From assembly GCF_000003605.2 (NCBI RefSeq), contig NW_003138455.1:1-32839 (forward strand): a DNA stretch of 32,839 bases, read 5' to 3'. Shown one piece after another: positions 9,004-19,430 of the stretch (positions are counted from its first letter, which is position 1; each line of letters begins with the position of its first letter). Origin of the DNA: Saccoglossus kowalevskii (taxonomy: Eukaryota; Hemichordata; Enteropneusta; Harrimaniidae). Both the position numbers and the translations under genes were made by a program. The notes beneath the pieces were generated by a model. It had not been told where the DNA came from. It worked only from the letters and a program-made list of their open reading frames with translations, and ran no database searches.

Positions 9004-9838
9004 CATAATTACTTTGCAAAAACGACGCAATTACCCTGAAACTCAAGCATTTCGTGTGTGTTTCGGTATTTACCGAGACGACTGAAGTGATATTTGTAAT
9101 AATGCAAATGCCAAAAATGCGAATACTATTTTCTGAGAATTTTTGACGCTGTGGTTACTCATTAAAATGTGTTCGCCGGGTTTCATTTCATAGTCTAATC
9201 AGATTGTTATGCATTGCTTAATTATTTGCCGTGAATATTTGTTGGATTTCAACATGCGAAAGAAACATGTGCATAGTCATAAACACTGAAATTGTATTAT
9301 GCCAGCATAAATGACAGTTGTGCAAAATACTCAACAACAAGGCAGCGGTGGGATACGAACCCACGCCATCGAAATGACTGGTGCCTTAAACCAGCGCCTT
9401 AGACCGCTCGGCCACGCTACCCATAATTACTTTGCAAAAACGACGCAATTACCCTGAAACTCAAGCATTTCGTGTGTGTTTCGGTATTTACCGAGACGAC
9501 TGAAGTGATATTTGTAATAATGCAAATGCCAAAAATGCGAATACTATTTTCTGAGAATTTTTGACGCTGTGGTTACTCATTAAAATGTGTTCGCCGGGTT
9601 TCATTTCATAGTCTAATCAGATTGTTATGCATTGCTTAATTATTTGCCGTGAATATTTGTTGGATTTCAACATGCGAAAGAAACATGTGCATAGTCATAA
9701 ACACTGAAATTGTATTATGCCAGCATAAATGACAGTTGTGCAAAATACTCAACAACAAGGCAGCGGTGGGATACGAACCCACGCCATCAAAATGACTGGT
9801 GCCTTAAACAAGCACCTTTGATCGCTCGCCCACGCTAC
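9003..9838 (-). repeat. Near-identical tandem unit pair
   Basis: The unit upstream of copy 22 (9003-9420) and the next (9421-9838) match base for base through spacer and T arm of copies 23 and 24. They differ once the bodies reach the anticodon side. Points to a recent unequal exchange. Confidence 0.75.
9340..9421 (-). pseudogene. Chimeric tRNA-Leu(AAG), copy 23
   Basis: T73 and T58 (type-B T half) join a reference anticodon stem, D arm and 5' acceptor strand. The switch lies within the variable arm or 3' anticodon stem. The broken B box and wrong discriminator argue against function. Confidence 0.8.
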
Positions 9839-9839
9839 C
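9758..9839 (-). pseudogene. tRNA-Leu(AAG) type-B pseudogene, copy 24
   Basis: T73, T58, T29-C41, C11 to G and G19 to A, plus changes in the variable arm and the base of the anticodon arm. One of the most damaged type-B copies. Confidence 0.87.
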
Positions 9840-10174
9840 CTTAATTACAAGCGAAAACGACGCAATTACCCTGAAACACAAGCATTTCATGTGTGTATGG
9901 GTATTTACCGAGACGACTGAAGTGATATTTTTAACAATGCAAATACCAAAAATTCGAATACTATTTCCGGGGAATTGTTGATGCTGTAGATACTCACTAA
10001 AATGACGTTCACCGGGTTTCATTTCATCATCTAATCAGATTGTATGCATTGCATAGTTACTTGCCGTGAATATTTGTTGGATTTCAACGTGCGACTAAAA
10101 CATGTGCATAACCGTATACACAGAAATTGAATAACGGCAGCTTGAATGACAGTTGTGCAAAGTACTGAACAACC

Positions 10175-10256
10175 TGGCAGCGGTGGGATTCGAACCCACG
10201 CCATCGAAATGACTGGTGCCTTAAACCAGCGCCTTAGACCGCTCGGCCACGCTACC
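10175..10256 (-). tRNA. tRNA-Leu: tRNA-Leu(AAG), copy 25, weak terminator
   Basis: Reference body. The usual T4 just downstream is reduced to TTT (plus strand gcaaagtact), so its transcript may extend further into the spacer. Confidence 0.93.
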
Positions 10257-10591
10257 CATAATTAATTTGCAAAAACGACGCAATTACACTGAAACACAAG
10301 CATTTCATGTGTGTTTGGGTATTTACCGAGACGACTGAAGTGATATTTGTAACAATGCAAATGCCAAAAATGCGAATACTATTTTCTGAGAATTGTTGAC
10401 GCTGTGGTTACTCATTAAAATGTGTTCACCGGGTTTCATTTCATCATCTAATCAAATTGTATGCATTGCTTAATTATTTGCCGTGAATATTTGTTGGATT
10501 TCAACATGCGAAAGAAACATGTGCATTGTCGTAAACACTGAAATTGTATTATGCCAGCATAAATGACAGTTGTGCAAAATACTCAACAACA

Positions 10592-10673
10592 AGGCAGCGG
10601 TGGGATACGAACCCACGCCATCGAAATGACTGGTGCCTTAAACAAGCGCCTTTGAACGCTCGCCCACGCTACC
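10592..10673 (-). pseudogene. tRNA-Leu(AAG) type-B pseudogene, copy 26
   Basis: T73, T58, T29-C41, C11 to G, and another D-loop change that hits the G18G19 region (gaacgctcgccc on the plus strand). Confidence 0.86.
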
Positions 10674-11007
10674 CTTAATTACAAGCAAAAACGACGCAAT
10701 TACCCTGAAACACAAGCATTTCATGTGTGTATGGGTATTTACCGAGACGACTGAAGTGATATTTTTAACAATGCAAATACCAAAAATTCGAATACTATTT
10801 CCTGGGAATTGTTGACGCTGTGGTTACTCATTAAAATGTGTTCACCGGGTTTCATTTCATCATCTAATCAGATTGTAGGCATTGCTTAATTATTTGCCGT
10901 GAATATTTGTTGGATTTCAACATGCGAAAGAAACATGTGCACAGTCGTAAACACTGAAATTGTATTATGCCAGCATAAATGACAGTTGTGCAAAATACTC
11001 AACAACA

Positions 11008-11089
11008 AGGCAGCGGTGGGATACGAACCCACGCCATCGAAATGACTGGTGCAATCAACAAGCGTCTTTGACCGCTCGGCCACGCCACC
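11008..11089 (-). pseudogene. Type-B tRNA pseudogene with ATT anticodon, copy 27
   Basis: Same TGATTGC loop (ATT, T33 lost) as copy 14, with T73, T58, T29-C41 and A4 to G. The D arm lacks copy 14's C11 change, so the anticodon-loop allele exists in two backgrounds. Confidence 0.82.
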
Positions 11090-11425
11090 CATAATTACAT
11101 TGCAAAAACGACGCAATTACCCTGAAACATAAGCATTTCATGTGTGTTTTGGTATTTGCCGAGACGACTGATGTGATATTTGTAACAATGCAAATGCCAC
11201 AAATTCGAATACTATTTCCTGGGAATTGTTGATGCTGTAGATACTCACTAAAATGACGTTCACCGGGTTTCATTTCATCATCTAATCAGATTGTATGCAT
11301 TGCTTAGATACTTGCCGTGAATATTTGTTGTATTTCAAAGTGCGACTAAAACATGTGCATAACCGTATACACAGAAATTGAATAACGACAGCTTGAATGA
11401 CAGTTGTGCAAAATACTGAACAACC

Positions 11426-11508
11426 TGGCAGCGGTGGGATTCGAACCCACGCCATCGAAATGACTGGTGCCTTAAACCAGCGCCTTTAGACCGCTCGGCC
11501 ACGCTACC
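11426..11508 (-). tRNA. tRNA-Leu: tRNA-Leu(AAG), copy 28, 83 nt
   Basis: One extra T in the D loop (GGTCTAAAGG) lengthens it to 83 nt. D-loop length is variable in tRNAs, so this may be tolerated. All else is reference. Confidence 0.75.
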
Positions 11509-11845
11509 CAAAATTACTTTTACTAAAACAAGGCAATTACCCTGAAACAAAAGCATTTCATGTGTGTTTCGGTATTTACCGAGACGACTGAAGTGATATT
11601 TTTAACAATGCAAATGCCACAAATTCGAATACTATTTCCTGGGAATTGTTGACGTTGTAGATACTCACTAAAATGACGTTCACCGGGTTTCATTTCATCA
11701 TCTAATCAGATTGTATGCATTGCTTAGTTACTTGCCGTGAATATTTGTTTTATTTCTAAATGCGACTAACACATGTGCATAGCCGTATACACAGAAATTG
11801 AATAACGGCAGCTTGAATGACAGTTGTTCAAAATACTCAACATCC

Positions 11846-11927
11846 TGGCAGCGGTGGAATTCGAACCCACGCCATCGAAATGACTGGTGCCTTAAACCAG
11901 CGCCTTAGACCGCTCGGCCACGCTACC
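11846..11927 (-). tRNA. tRNA-Leu: tRNA-Leu(AAG), copy 29, C61 to T
   Basis: C61 to T turns the conserved G53-C61 pair into G-U and weakens the B box (plus strand gtggaattcg). Otherwise reference. Copies 31 and 38 share the change. Confidence 0.65.
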
Positions 11928-12262
11928 CATAATTACACTGCAAAAACAAGTTAATTACCCCGAAACACAAGCATTTCATGTGTGTTTCGGTATTTACCGA
12001 GACGACTGAAGTGATATTTGTAACAATGCATATGCCAAAAACGCGAATACTATTTTCTGGGAATTTTTGACGCTGTAGTTACTCATTAAAATGTGTTCAC
12101 CGGGTTTCAATTCGTCATCTAATCAGATTGTATGCACTGCTTAATTATTTGCCGTGAATATTTGTTGGATTTCAACATGCGAAATAAACATGTGCATAGT
12201 CGTAAACACTGAAATTGTATTATGCCAGCATAAATGACTGTTCTGCAAAATACTAAACAACA
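11928..12262 (-). repeat. Type-C spacer (representative)
   Basis: No gene is seen. Its 3'-flank half resembles type B but has gcactgcttaatt, gcgaaataaacatg and gactgttctgcaaaa, and ends aaacaacat before copy 30. It goes with the C61 to A bodies. Confidence 0.8.
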
Positions 12263-12344
12263 TGGCAGCGGTGGTATTCGAACCCACGCCAGCGAAATGA
12301 CTGGTGCCTTAATCAAGCGCCTTTGACTGCTCGGCCACGCTACC
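12263..12344 (-). pseudogene. tRNA-Leu(AAG) type-C pseudogene, copy 30
   Basis: G53-A61 mismatch in the T stem/B box, T29-C41 and a further 31-39 mismatch in the anticodon stem, and a weakened variable arm. Discriminator A is kept. Confidence 0.82.
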
Positions 12345-12679
12345 CATAATAACATTGCAAAAACGACACAATTACCCGGAAACACAAGCATTTCATGTGT
12401 GTTTGGGTATTTACCGAGACGACTGAAGTGATATTTGTAATAATGCAAATGCCGAAAATGCGAATACTATTTTCTGAGAATTTTTGACTCTGTGGTTACT
12501 CATTAAAATGTGTTCACCGGGTTTCATTTCATCATCTAATCAGATTGTATGCATTGCTTAGTTACTTGCCGTGAATATTTGTTTTATTTTAAAGTGCGAC
12601 TAAAACATGTGCATAGCCGTATACACAGAAATTGAATTACGGCAGCTTGAATGACAGTTGTGCAAAATACTAAACAACA

Positions 12680-12761
12680 TGGCAGCGGTGGAATTCGAAC
12701 CCACGCCATCGAAATGACTGGTGCCTTAAACCAGCGCCTTAGACCGCTCGGCCACGCTACA
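12680..12761 (-). tRNA. tRNA-Leu: tRNA-Leu(AAG), copy 31, G1 and C61 changed
   Basis: G1 to T opens the terminal acceptor pair and C61 to T gives G53-U61. Anticodon and D arms are reference. Borderline between gene and pseudogene. Confidence 0.5.
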
Positions 12762-13097
12762 CATAATTACTTTACTAAAACAAGGCAATTACCCTGAAAC
12801 AAAAGCATTTCATGTGTGTTTCGGTATTTACCGAGACGACTGAAGTGATATTTTTAACAATGCAAATGCCACAAATTCGAATACTATTTCCTGGGAATTG
12901 TTGACGTTGTAGATACTCACTAAAATGACGTTCACCGGGTTTCATTTCATCATCTAATCAGATTGTATGCATTGCTTAGTTACTTGCCGTGAATATTTGT
13001 TGTATTTCAAAGTGCGACTAAAACATGTGGATAACCGTATACACAGAAATTGAATAACGGCAGCTTGAATGACAGTTGTGCAAAATACCGAACAACC

Positions 13098-13180
13098 TGG
13101 CAGCGGTGGGATTCGAACCCACGCCATCGAAATGACTGGTGCCTTAAACCAGCGGCTTAGAGCGCTCGGGCCACGCTACC
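13098..13180 (-). pseudogene. tRNA-Leu(AAG), D-arm broken, copy 32
   Basis: 83 nt. The D arm has an inserted C, G19 to C and a disrupted 3' D-stem strand, which spoils the A box. T, anticodon and acceptor arms are reference. Confidence 0.75.
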
Positions 13181-13516
13181 CATAATTACTTTGCTAAAAC
13201 AAGGCAATTACCCCGAAACACAAGCATTTCATGTGTGTTTCGGTATTTACCGAGACGAGTGAAGTGATATTTGTAATAATGCAAATGTCAGAAATGCGAA
13301 TACTATTTTCTGAGAATTGTTGACGCTGTAGATACTCACTAAAATGACGTTCACCGGGTTTCATTTCATCATCTAATCAGATTGTATGCATTGCTTAGTT
13401 ACTTGCCGTGAATATTTGTTGGATTTCAAAGTGCGACTAAAACATGTGCATAACCGTATACACAGAAATTGAATAACGGCAGCTTGAATGACAGTTGTGC
13501 AAATTACTGAACAACC

Positions 13517-13598
13517 TGGCAGCGGTGGGATTCGAACCCACGCCATCGAAATGACTGGTGCCTTAAACAAGCGCCTTTGACCGCTCGGCCACGCCACC
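13517..13598 (-). pseudogene. Chimeric tRNA-Leu(AAG), copy 33
   Basis: The T half is reference (A73, A58) but the 5' half is type B (T29-C41, A4 to G), the reverse arrangement to copy 23. The T4 terminator is lost (gcaaattact). Confidence 0.75.
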
Positions 13599-13933
13599 CA
13601 TAATTACATTTCAAAAACGACGCAATTACCCTGAAACACAAGCATTTCATGTGTGTTTCGGTATTTACCGAGACGACTGAAGTGATATTTGTAATAATGC
13701 AAATGCCAAAAATGCGAATACTATTTTCTGAGAATTTTTGACACTGTGGTTACTCATTAAAATGTGTTCACCGTGTGTCATTTCATCATCTAATCAGATT
13801 GTATGAATTGCTTAGTTACTTGCCGTGAATATATGTTGGATTTCAAAGTGCGACTAAAACATGTGCATAACCGTATACACAGAAATTGAATAACGGCAGC
13901 TTGAATGACAGTTGTGCAAAATACTGAACAACC

Positions 13934-14015
13934 TGGCAGCGGTGGGATTCGAACCCACGCCATCGAAATGACTGGTGCCTTAAACCAGCGCCTTAGACCG
14001 CTCGGCCACGCTACC
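13934..14015 (-). tRNA. tRNA-Leu: tRNA-Leu(AAG), copy 34, reference body
   Basis: Reference body with type-A flank and intact T4 terminator. Confidence 0.96.
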
Positions 14016-14351
14016 CATAATTACTTTGCAAAAACGACGCAATTACCCTGAAACTCAAGCATTTCGTGTGTGTTTCGGTATTTACCGAGACGAGTGAAGT
14101 GATATTTGTAATAATGCAAATGTCAGAAATGCGAATACTATTTTCTGAGAATTGTTGACGCTGTAGATACTCACTAAAATGACGTTCACCGGGTTTCATT
14201 TCATCATCTAATCAGATTGTATGCATTGCTTAGTTACTTGCCGTGAATATTTGTTGGATTTCAAAGTGCGACTAAAACATGTGCATAACCGTATACACAG
14301 AAATTGAATAACGGCAGCTTGAATGACAGTTGTGCAAATTACTGAACAACC

Positions 14352-14433
14352 TGGCAGCGGTGGGATTCGAACCCACGCCATCGAAATGACTGGTGCCTTA
14401 ATCCAGCGCCTTAGACCGCTCGGCCACGCTACC
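14352..14433 (-). tRNA. tRNA-Leu: tRNA-Leu(AAG), copy 35, 31-39 mismatch
   Basis: T31 to A makes an A31-A39 mismatch at the top of the anticodon stem. The T4 terminator is lost by the same change as at copy 33, so that flank was probably copied between units two apart. Confidence 0.6.
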
Positions 14434-14767
14434 CATAATTTCTTTGCAAAAACGACGCAATTACCCTGAAACTCAAGCATTTCGTGTGTTTCGGTATTTA
14501 CCGAGACGACTGAAGTGATATTTGTAATAATGCAAATGCCAGAAATGCGAATACTATTTCCTGGGAATTGTTGACGCTGTAGATACTCACTAAAATGACG
14601 TTCACCGGGTTTCATTTCATCATCTAATCAGATTGTATGAATTGCTTAGTTACTTGCCATGAATATTTGTTGGATTTCAAAGTGCGACTAAAACATGTGC
14701 ATAACCGTATACACAGAAATTGAATAACGGCAGCTTGAATGACAGTTGTGCAAAATACTTAACAACC

Positions 14768-14849
14768 TGGCAGCGGTGGGATTCGAACCCACGCCATCGA
14801 AATGACTGGTGCCTTAAACCAGCGCCTTAGACCGCTCGGCCACGCTACC
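14768..14849 (-). tRNA. tRNA-Leu: tRNA-Leu(AAG), copy 36, reference body
   Basis: Reference body. The 3' flank with ttgccatgaat and tacttaacaacc is the same variant seen next to copy 4. Confidence 0.96.
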
Positions 14850-15185
14850 CATAATTACATTGCAAAAACGACGCAATTACCCTGAAACACAAGCATTTCA
14901 TGTGTGTTTGGGTATTTACCGAGACGACTGAAGTGATATTTGTAACAATGCAAATGCCAAAAATGCGAATACTATTTTCTGAGAATTTTTGACGCTGTGG
15001 TTACTCATTAAAATGTGTTCACCGGGTTTCATTTCATCATCTAATCAGATTGTTATGCATTGCTTAATTATTTGCCGTGAATATTTCTTGGATTTCAACA
15101 TGCGAAAGCAACATGTGCATAGTCGTAAACACTGAAATTGTATTATGCCAGCATAAATGACAGTTGTGCAAAATACTCAACACCA

Positions 15186-15267
15186 AGGCAGCGGTGGGAT
15201 ACGAACCCACGCCATCGAAATGACTGGTGCCTTAAACAAGCGCCTTTAACCGCTCGGCCACGCTACC
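15186..15267 (-). pseudogene. tRNA-Leu(AAG) type-B pseudogene, copy 37
   Basis: T73, T58 and T29-C41, with an extra D-loop change (cctttaaccgc). Its flank has caccaagg instead of caacaagg. Confidence 0.85.
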
Positions 15268-15602
15268 CTTAATTACATTGCAAAGACGACGCAATTACCC
15301 TGAAACACAAGCATTTCATGTGTGTATGGGTATTTACCGAGACGACTGAAGTGATATTTGTAATAATGCAAATGCCAGAAATGCGAATACTATTTTCTGA
15401 GAATTGTTGACGCTGTAGATACTCACTAAAATGACGTTCACCGGGTTTCATTTCATCATCTAATCAGATTGTATGCATTGCTTAGTTACTTGCCGTGAAT
15501 ATTTGTGTATTTCAACATGCGAAATAAGCATGTGCATAGTCGTAAACACTGAAATTGTATTATGCCAGCATAAATGACTGTTGTGCAAAATACTAAACAA
15601 CA

Positions 15603-15683
15603 TGGCAGTGTGGAATTCGAACCCACGCCATCGAAATGACTGGTGCCTAAAACCAGCGCCTTAGACCGCTCGGCCACGCTACC
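15603..15683 (-). pseudogene. tRNA-Leu(TAG), acceptor/T-stem deletion, copy 38
   Basis: 81 nt. Anticodon stem is intact with anticodon TAG, but the 3' acceptor/T-stem junction has lost a base and is changed (ggcagtgtgg). C61 is T. Confidence 0.75.
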
Positions 15684-16019
15684 CATAATTACTTTACTAA
15701 AACAAGGCAATTACCCTGAAAGAAAAGCATTTCATGTGTGTTTCGGTATTTACCGAGACGACTGAAGTGATATTTTTAACAATGTAAATGCCACAAATTC
15801 GAATACTATTTCCTGGGAATTGTTGACGCTGTGGATACTCACTAAAATGACGTTCACCGGGTTTCATTTCATCATCTAATCAGATTGTATGCATTGCTTA
15901 GTTACTTGCCGTGAATATTTGTTTTATTTCAAAGTGCGATTAAAACATGTGCATAGCCGTATACACAGAAATTGAATAACGGCAGCTTGAATGACGGTTG
16001 TGCAAAATACTCAACAACC

Positions 16020-16101
16020 TGGCAGCGGTGGGATTCGAACCCACGCCATCGAAATGACTGGTGCCTTAAACCAGCGCCTTAGACCGCTCGGCCACGATAC
16101 C
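16020..16101 (-). tRNA. tRNA-Leu: tRNA-Leu(AAG), copy 39, G5 mismatch
   Basis: G5 to T creates a T5-C68 mismatch in the acceptor stem; otherwise reference. The same change sits in copy 40. Confidence 0.6.
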
Positions 16102-16894
16102 CATAATTACTTTGCAAAAACAAGGCAATTACCCCGAAACACAAGCATTTCATGTGTGTTTCGGTATTTACCGAGACGACTGAAGTGATATTTGTAACAA
16201 TGCAAATGCCAAAAACGCGAATACTATTTTCTGGAAATTTTTGACGCTGTAGTTACTCATTAAAATGTGTTCACCGGGTTTCATTTCGTCATCTAATCAG
16301 ATTGTATGCACTGCTTAATTATTTGCCGTGAATATTTGTTGGATTTCAACATGCGAAATAAACATGTGCATAGTCGTAAACACTGAAATTGTATTATGCC
16401 AGCATAAATGACTGTTCTGCAAAATACTAAACAACATGGCAGCGGTGGTATTCGAACCACGCCAGGGAAATGAGTGGTGCCTTAAACCAGCGCCTTAGAC
16501 CGCTCGGCCACGATACCCATAATTACTTTGCAAAAACAAGGCAATTACCCCGAAACACAAGCATTTCATGTGTGTTTCGGTATTTACCGAGACGACTGAA
16601 GTGATATTTGTAACAATGCAAATGCCAAAAACGCGAATACTATTTTCTGGAAATTTTTGACGCTGTAGTTACTCATTAAAATGTGTTCACCGGGTTTCAT
16701 TTCGTCATCTAATCAGATTGTATGCACTGCTTAATTATTTGCCGTGAATATTTGTTGGATTTCAACATGCGAAATAAACATGTGCATAGTCGTAAACACT
16801 GAAATTGTATTATGCCAGCATAAATGACTGTTCTGCAAAATACTAAACAACATGGCAGCGGTGGTATTCGAACCACGCCAGGGAAATGAGTGGT
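16102..16894 (-). repeat. Near-identical 416-bp tandem duplicate
   Basis: 16102-16478 matches 16518-16894 as far as I can read, including the rare tctggaaattt spacer variant and the damaged T arm of copies 40 and 41. The duplicates differ only beyond the anticodon. A very recent unequal exchange, or an assembly duplication. Confidence 0.75.
16437..16517 (-). pseudogene. tRNA-Leu(AAG) type-C pseudogene, copy 40
   Basis: 81 nt. One base of the T stem is missing (gaaccacgcc on the plus strand) and C61 is A. The variable arm has lost pairing (gccagggaaa) and the anticodon-stem base has a change at its outer end. G5 is T. Confidence 0.82.
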
Positions 16895-16933
16895 GCCTTA
16901 AACAAGCGCCTTTGACCACTCGGCCACGCTACC
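16853..16933 (-). pseudogene. tRNA-Leu(AAG) type-C pseudogene, copy 41
   Basis: Same 81-nt damaged T and variable arms as copy 40, but with a type-B anticodon stem (T29-C41) and reference G5. The body switches type inside the anticodon arm. Confidence 0.82.
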
Positions 16934-17269
16934 CATAATTACTTTACTAAAACAAGGCAATTACCCTGGAACAAAAGCATTTCATGTGTATTTCGGTATT
17001 TACCGAGACGACTGAAGTGATATTTTTAAAAATGCAAATGCCACAAATTCGAATACTATTTCCTGGGAATTGTTGACGCTGTAGATACTCACTAAAATGA
17101 CGTTCACCTGGTTTCATTTCATCATCTAATCAGATTGTATACACTGCTTAATTATTTGCCGTGAATATTTGTTGGATTTCAACATGCGAAATAAACATGT
17201 GCATAGTCGTAAACACTGAAATTGTATTATGCCAGCATAAATGACTGTTCTGCAAAATACTAAACAACA

Positions 17270-17351
17270 TGGCAGCGGTGGTATTCGAACCCACGCCAGC
17301 GAAATGACTGGTGCCTTAAACAAGCGCCTTTGACCGCTCGGCCACGCTACC
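17270..17351 (-). pseudogene. tRNA-Leu(AAG) type-C pseudogene, copy 42
   Basis: G53-A61, T29-C41 and a weakened variable arm (gccagcgaaa). Apparently identical in body to copies 64 and 78. Confidence 0.83.
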
Positions 17352-17677
17352 CATAATAACACTGCAAAAACGACACAATTACCCGGAAACACAAGCATTT
17401 CATGTGTGTTTGGGTATTTACCGAGACGACTGAAGTGATATTTGTAATAATGCAAATGCCGAAAATGCGAATACTATTTTCTGAGAATTTTTGACTCTGT
17501 GGTTACTCATTAAAATGTGTTCACCGGGTTTCATTTCATCATCTAATCAGATTGTATGCATTGCTTAGTTACTTGCCGTGAATATTTGTTTTATTTTAAA
17601 GTGCAACTAAAACATGTGCATAGCCGTATACACAGAAATTGAATTACGGCAGCTTGAATGCAAAATACTAAACAACA

Positions 17678-17759
17678 TGGCAGCGGTGGGATTCGAACCC
17701 ACGCCATCGAAATGACTGGTGCCTAAAACCAGCGCCTTAGACCGCTCGGCCACGCTACC
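17678..17759 (-). tRNA. tRNA-Leu: tRNA-Leu(TAG), copy 43, intact
   Basis: Identical to the reference body except A34 to T, giving loop TTTAGGC and anticodon TAG, which reads CUA and CUG leucine codons. All stems, the A and B boxes and discriminator A are intact. Nine bases (acagttgtg) are missing from the 3' flank, but the T4 terminator remains. The best TAG candidate in the window. Confidence 0.93.
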
Positions 17760-18095
17760 CATAACTACTTTACTAAAACAAGGCAATTACCCAGGAACAA
17801 AAGCATTTCATGTGTATTTCGGTATTTACCAAGACGACTGAAGTGATATTTTTAACAATGCAAATGCCACAAATTCGAATACTATTTCCTGGGAATTGTT
17901 GACGCTGTAGATACTCACTAAAATGACGTTCACCGGGTTTCATTTCATCATCTAATCAGATTGTATGCATTGCTTAGTTACTTGCCGTGAATATTTGTTT
18001 TATTTTAAAGTGCGACTAAAACATGTGCATAGCCGTATACACAGAAATTGAATAACGGCAGCTTGAATGACAGTTGTGCAAAATACTAAACAACC

Positions 18096-18177
18096 TGGCA
18101 GCGGTGGGATTCGAACCCACGCCATCGAAATGACTGGTGCCTAAAACCAGCGCCTTAGACCGCTCAGCCACGCTACC
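18096..18177 (-). tRNA. tRNA-Leu: tRNA-Leu(TAG), copy 44
   Basis: Anticodon TAG. C12 to T gives a U12-G23 wobble in the D stem. Everything else is reference. Type-D flank. Confidence 0.85.
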
Positions 18178-18513
18178 CATAATTAATTTACTAAAACAAG
18201 GCAATTACCCTGGAACAAAAGCATTTCATGTGTGTTTCGGTATTTACCGAGACGACTGAAGTGATATTTTTAACAATGCAAATGCCACAAATTCGAATAC
18301 TATTTCCTGGGAATTGTTGACGCTGTAGATACTCACTAAAATGACGTTCACCGGGTTTCATTTCATCATCTAATCAGATTGTATGCATTGCTTAGTTACT
18401 TGCCGTGAATATTTGTTTTATTTTAAAGTGCGACTAAAACATGTGCATAGCCGTATACACAGAAATTGAATAACGGCAGCTTGAATGACAGTTGTGCAAA
18501 ATACTCAACAACC
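18178..18513 (-). repeat. Type-D spacer (representative)
   Basis: No gene is seen. Leader has ttactaaaacaaggc and ggaacaaaagcatttc. The 3'-flank half has tttgttttattttaaag and gcatagccgtatac. This spacer type surrounds most TAG copies but also two reference AAG bodies (copies 45 and 46). Confidence 0.8.
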
Positions 18514-18595
18514 TGGCAGCGGTGGGATTCGAACCCACGCCATCGAAATGACTGGTGCCTTAAACCAGCGCCTTAGACCGCTCGGCCACGCTACC
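18514..18595 (-). tRNA. tRNA-Leu: tRNA-Leu(AAG), copy 45, reference body
   Basis: Reference AAG body embedded in type-D spacer on both sides, unlike most reference copies. Confidence 0.95.
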
Positions 18596-18931
18596 CATAA
18601 TTACTTTACTAAAACAAGGCAATTACCCTGGAACAAAAGCATTTCATGTGTGTTTCGGTATTTACCGAGACGACTGAAGTGATATTTTTAACAATGCAAA
18701 TGCCACAAATTCGAATACTATTTCCTGGGAATTGTTGACGCTGTAGATACTCACTAAAATGACGTTCACCGGGTTTCATTTCATCATCTAATCAGATTGT
18801 ATGCATTGCTTAGTTACTTGCCGTGAATATTTGTTTTATTTTAAAGTGCGACTAAAACATGTGCATAGCCGTATACACAGAAATTGAATAACGGCAGCTT
18901 GAATGACAGTTGTGCAAAATACTGAACAACC

Positions 18932-19013
18932 TGGCAGCGGTGGGATTCGAACCCACGCCATCGAAATGACTGGTGCCTTAAACCAGCGCCTTAGACCGCT
19001 CGGCCACGCTACC
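18932..19013 (-). tRNA. tRNA-Leu: tRNA-Leu(AAG), copy 46, reference body
   Basis: Reference body with type-D 3' flank but an A-like leader (acattgcaaaaac). The spacer type changes across the tRNA. Confidence 0.95.
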
Positions 19014-19348
19014 CATAATTACATTGCAAAAACAACGCAATTACCCTGAAACACAAGCATTTCATGTGTGTTTGGGTATTTACCGAGACGACTGAAGTGA
19101 TATTTGTAACAATGCAAATGCCAAAAATGCGAATACTATTTTCTGAGAATTTTTGACGCTGTGGTTACTCATTAAAATGTGTTCACCGGGTTTCATTTCA
19201 TCATCTAATCAGATTGTATGCATTGCTTAATTATTTGCCGTGAATATTTGTTGGATTTCAACATGCGACTAAAACATGTGCATAGTCGTAAACACTGAAA
19301 TTGTATTATGCCAGCATAAATGACAGTTGTGCAAAATACTCAACAACA

Positions 19349-19430
19349 AGGCAGCGGTGGGATACGAACCCACGCCATCGAAATGACTGGTACCTTAAAC
19401 AAGCGCCTTTGACCGCTCGGCCACGCCACC
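19349..19430 (-). pseudogene. tRNA-Leu(AAG) type-B pseudogene, copy 47
   Basis: T73, T58, T29-C41 and A4 to G, plus C38 to T. Flank is type B with an A-like gcgactaaaac patch. Confidence 0.85.

Larger units (their letters stand above)
8700..9421 (-). repeat. Two-unit block alpha, first occurrence
   Basis: Contains copies 22 and 23 with marker variants ttcataatctaatc, gtgcgacaaaaacatg, cacataaattg and ggtacc, followed by ttcatagtctaatc and agtcataaac. The same combination recurs at 24535-25256, 27455-28176 and 31213-31934. Confidence 0.8.
12119..12761 (-). repeat. Two-unit block beta, first occurrence
   Basis: A type-C flank and body (copy 30) followed by a type-D flank and body (copy 31). 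The pair recurs at 17126-17759 and 32124-32766. Copy 64 is a lone type-C member of the set. Confidence 0.75.
17126..17759 (-). repeat. Two-unit block beta, second occurrence
   Basis: Copies 42 and 43 with the same type-C then type-D order as 12119-12761. Nearly the same sequence returns 14998 bp later at the right edge, including the cattacccaggaac-like leader. Confidence 0.75.

Noticed and set aside
15991-16188. Plus-strand open frames of about 65 codons, for example here and at 18485, 21825 and 23893
   Set aside because: They cross the tRNA body in antisense and exist only where the type-D flank lacks a stop. No independent coding signal.
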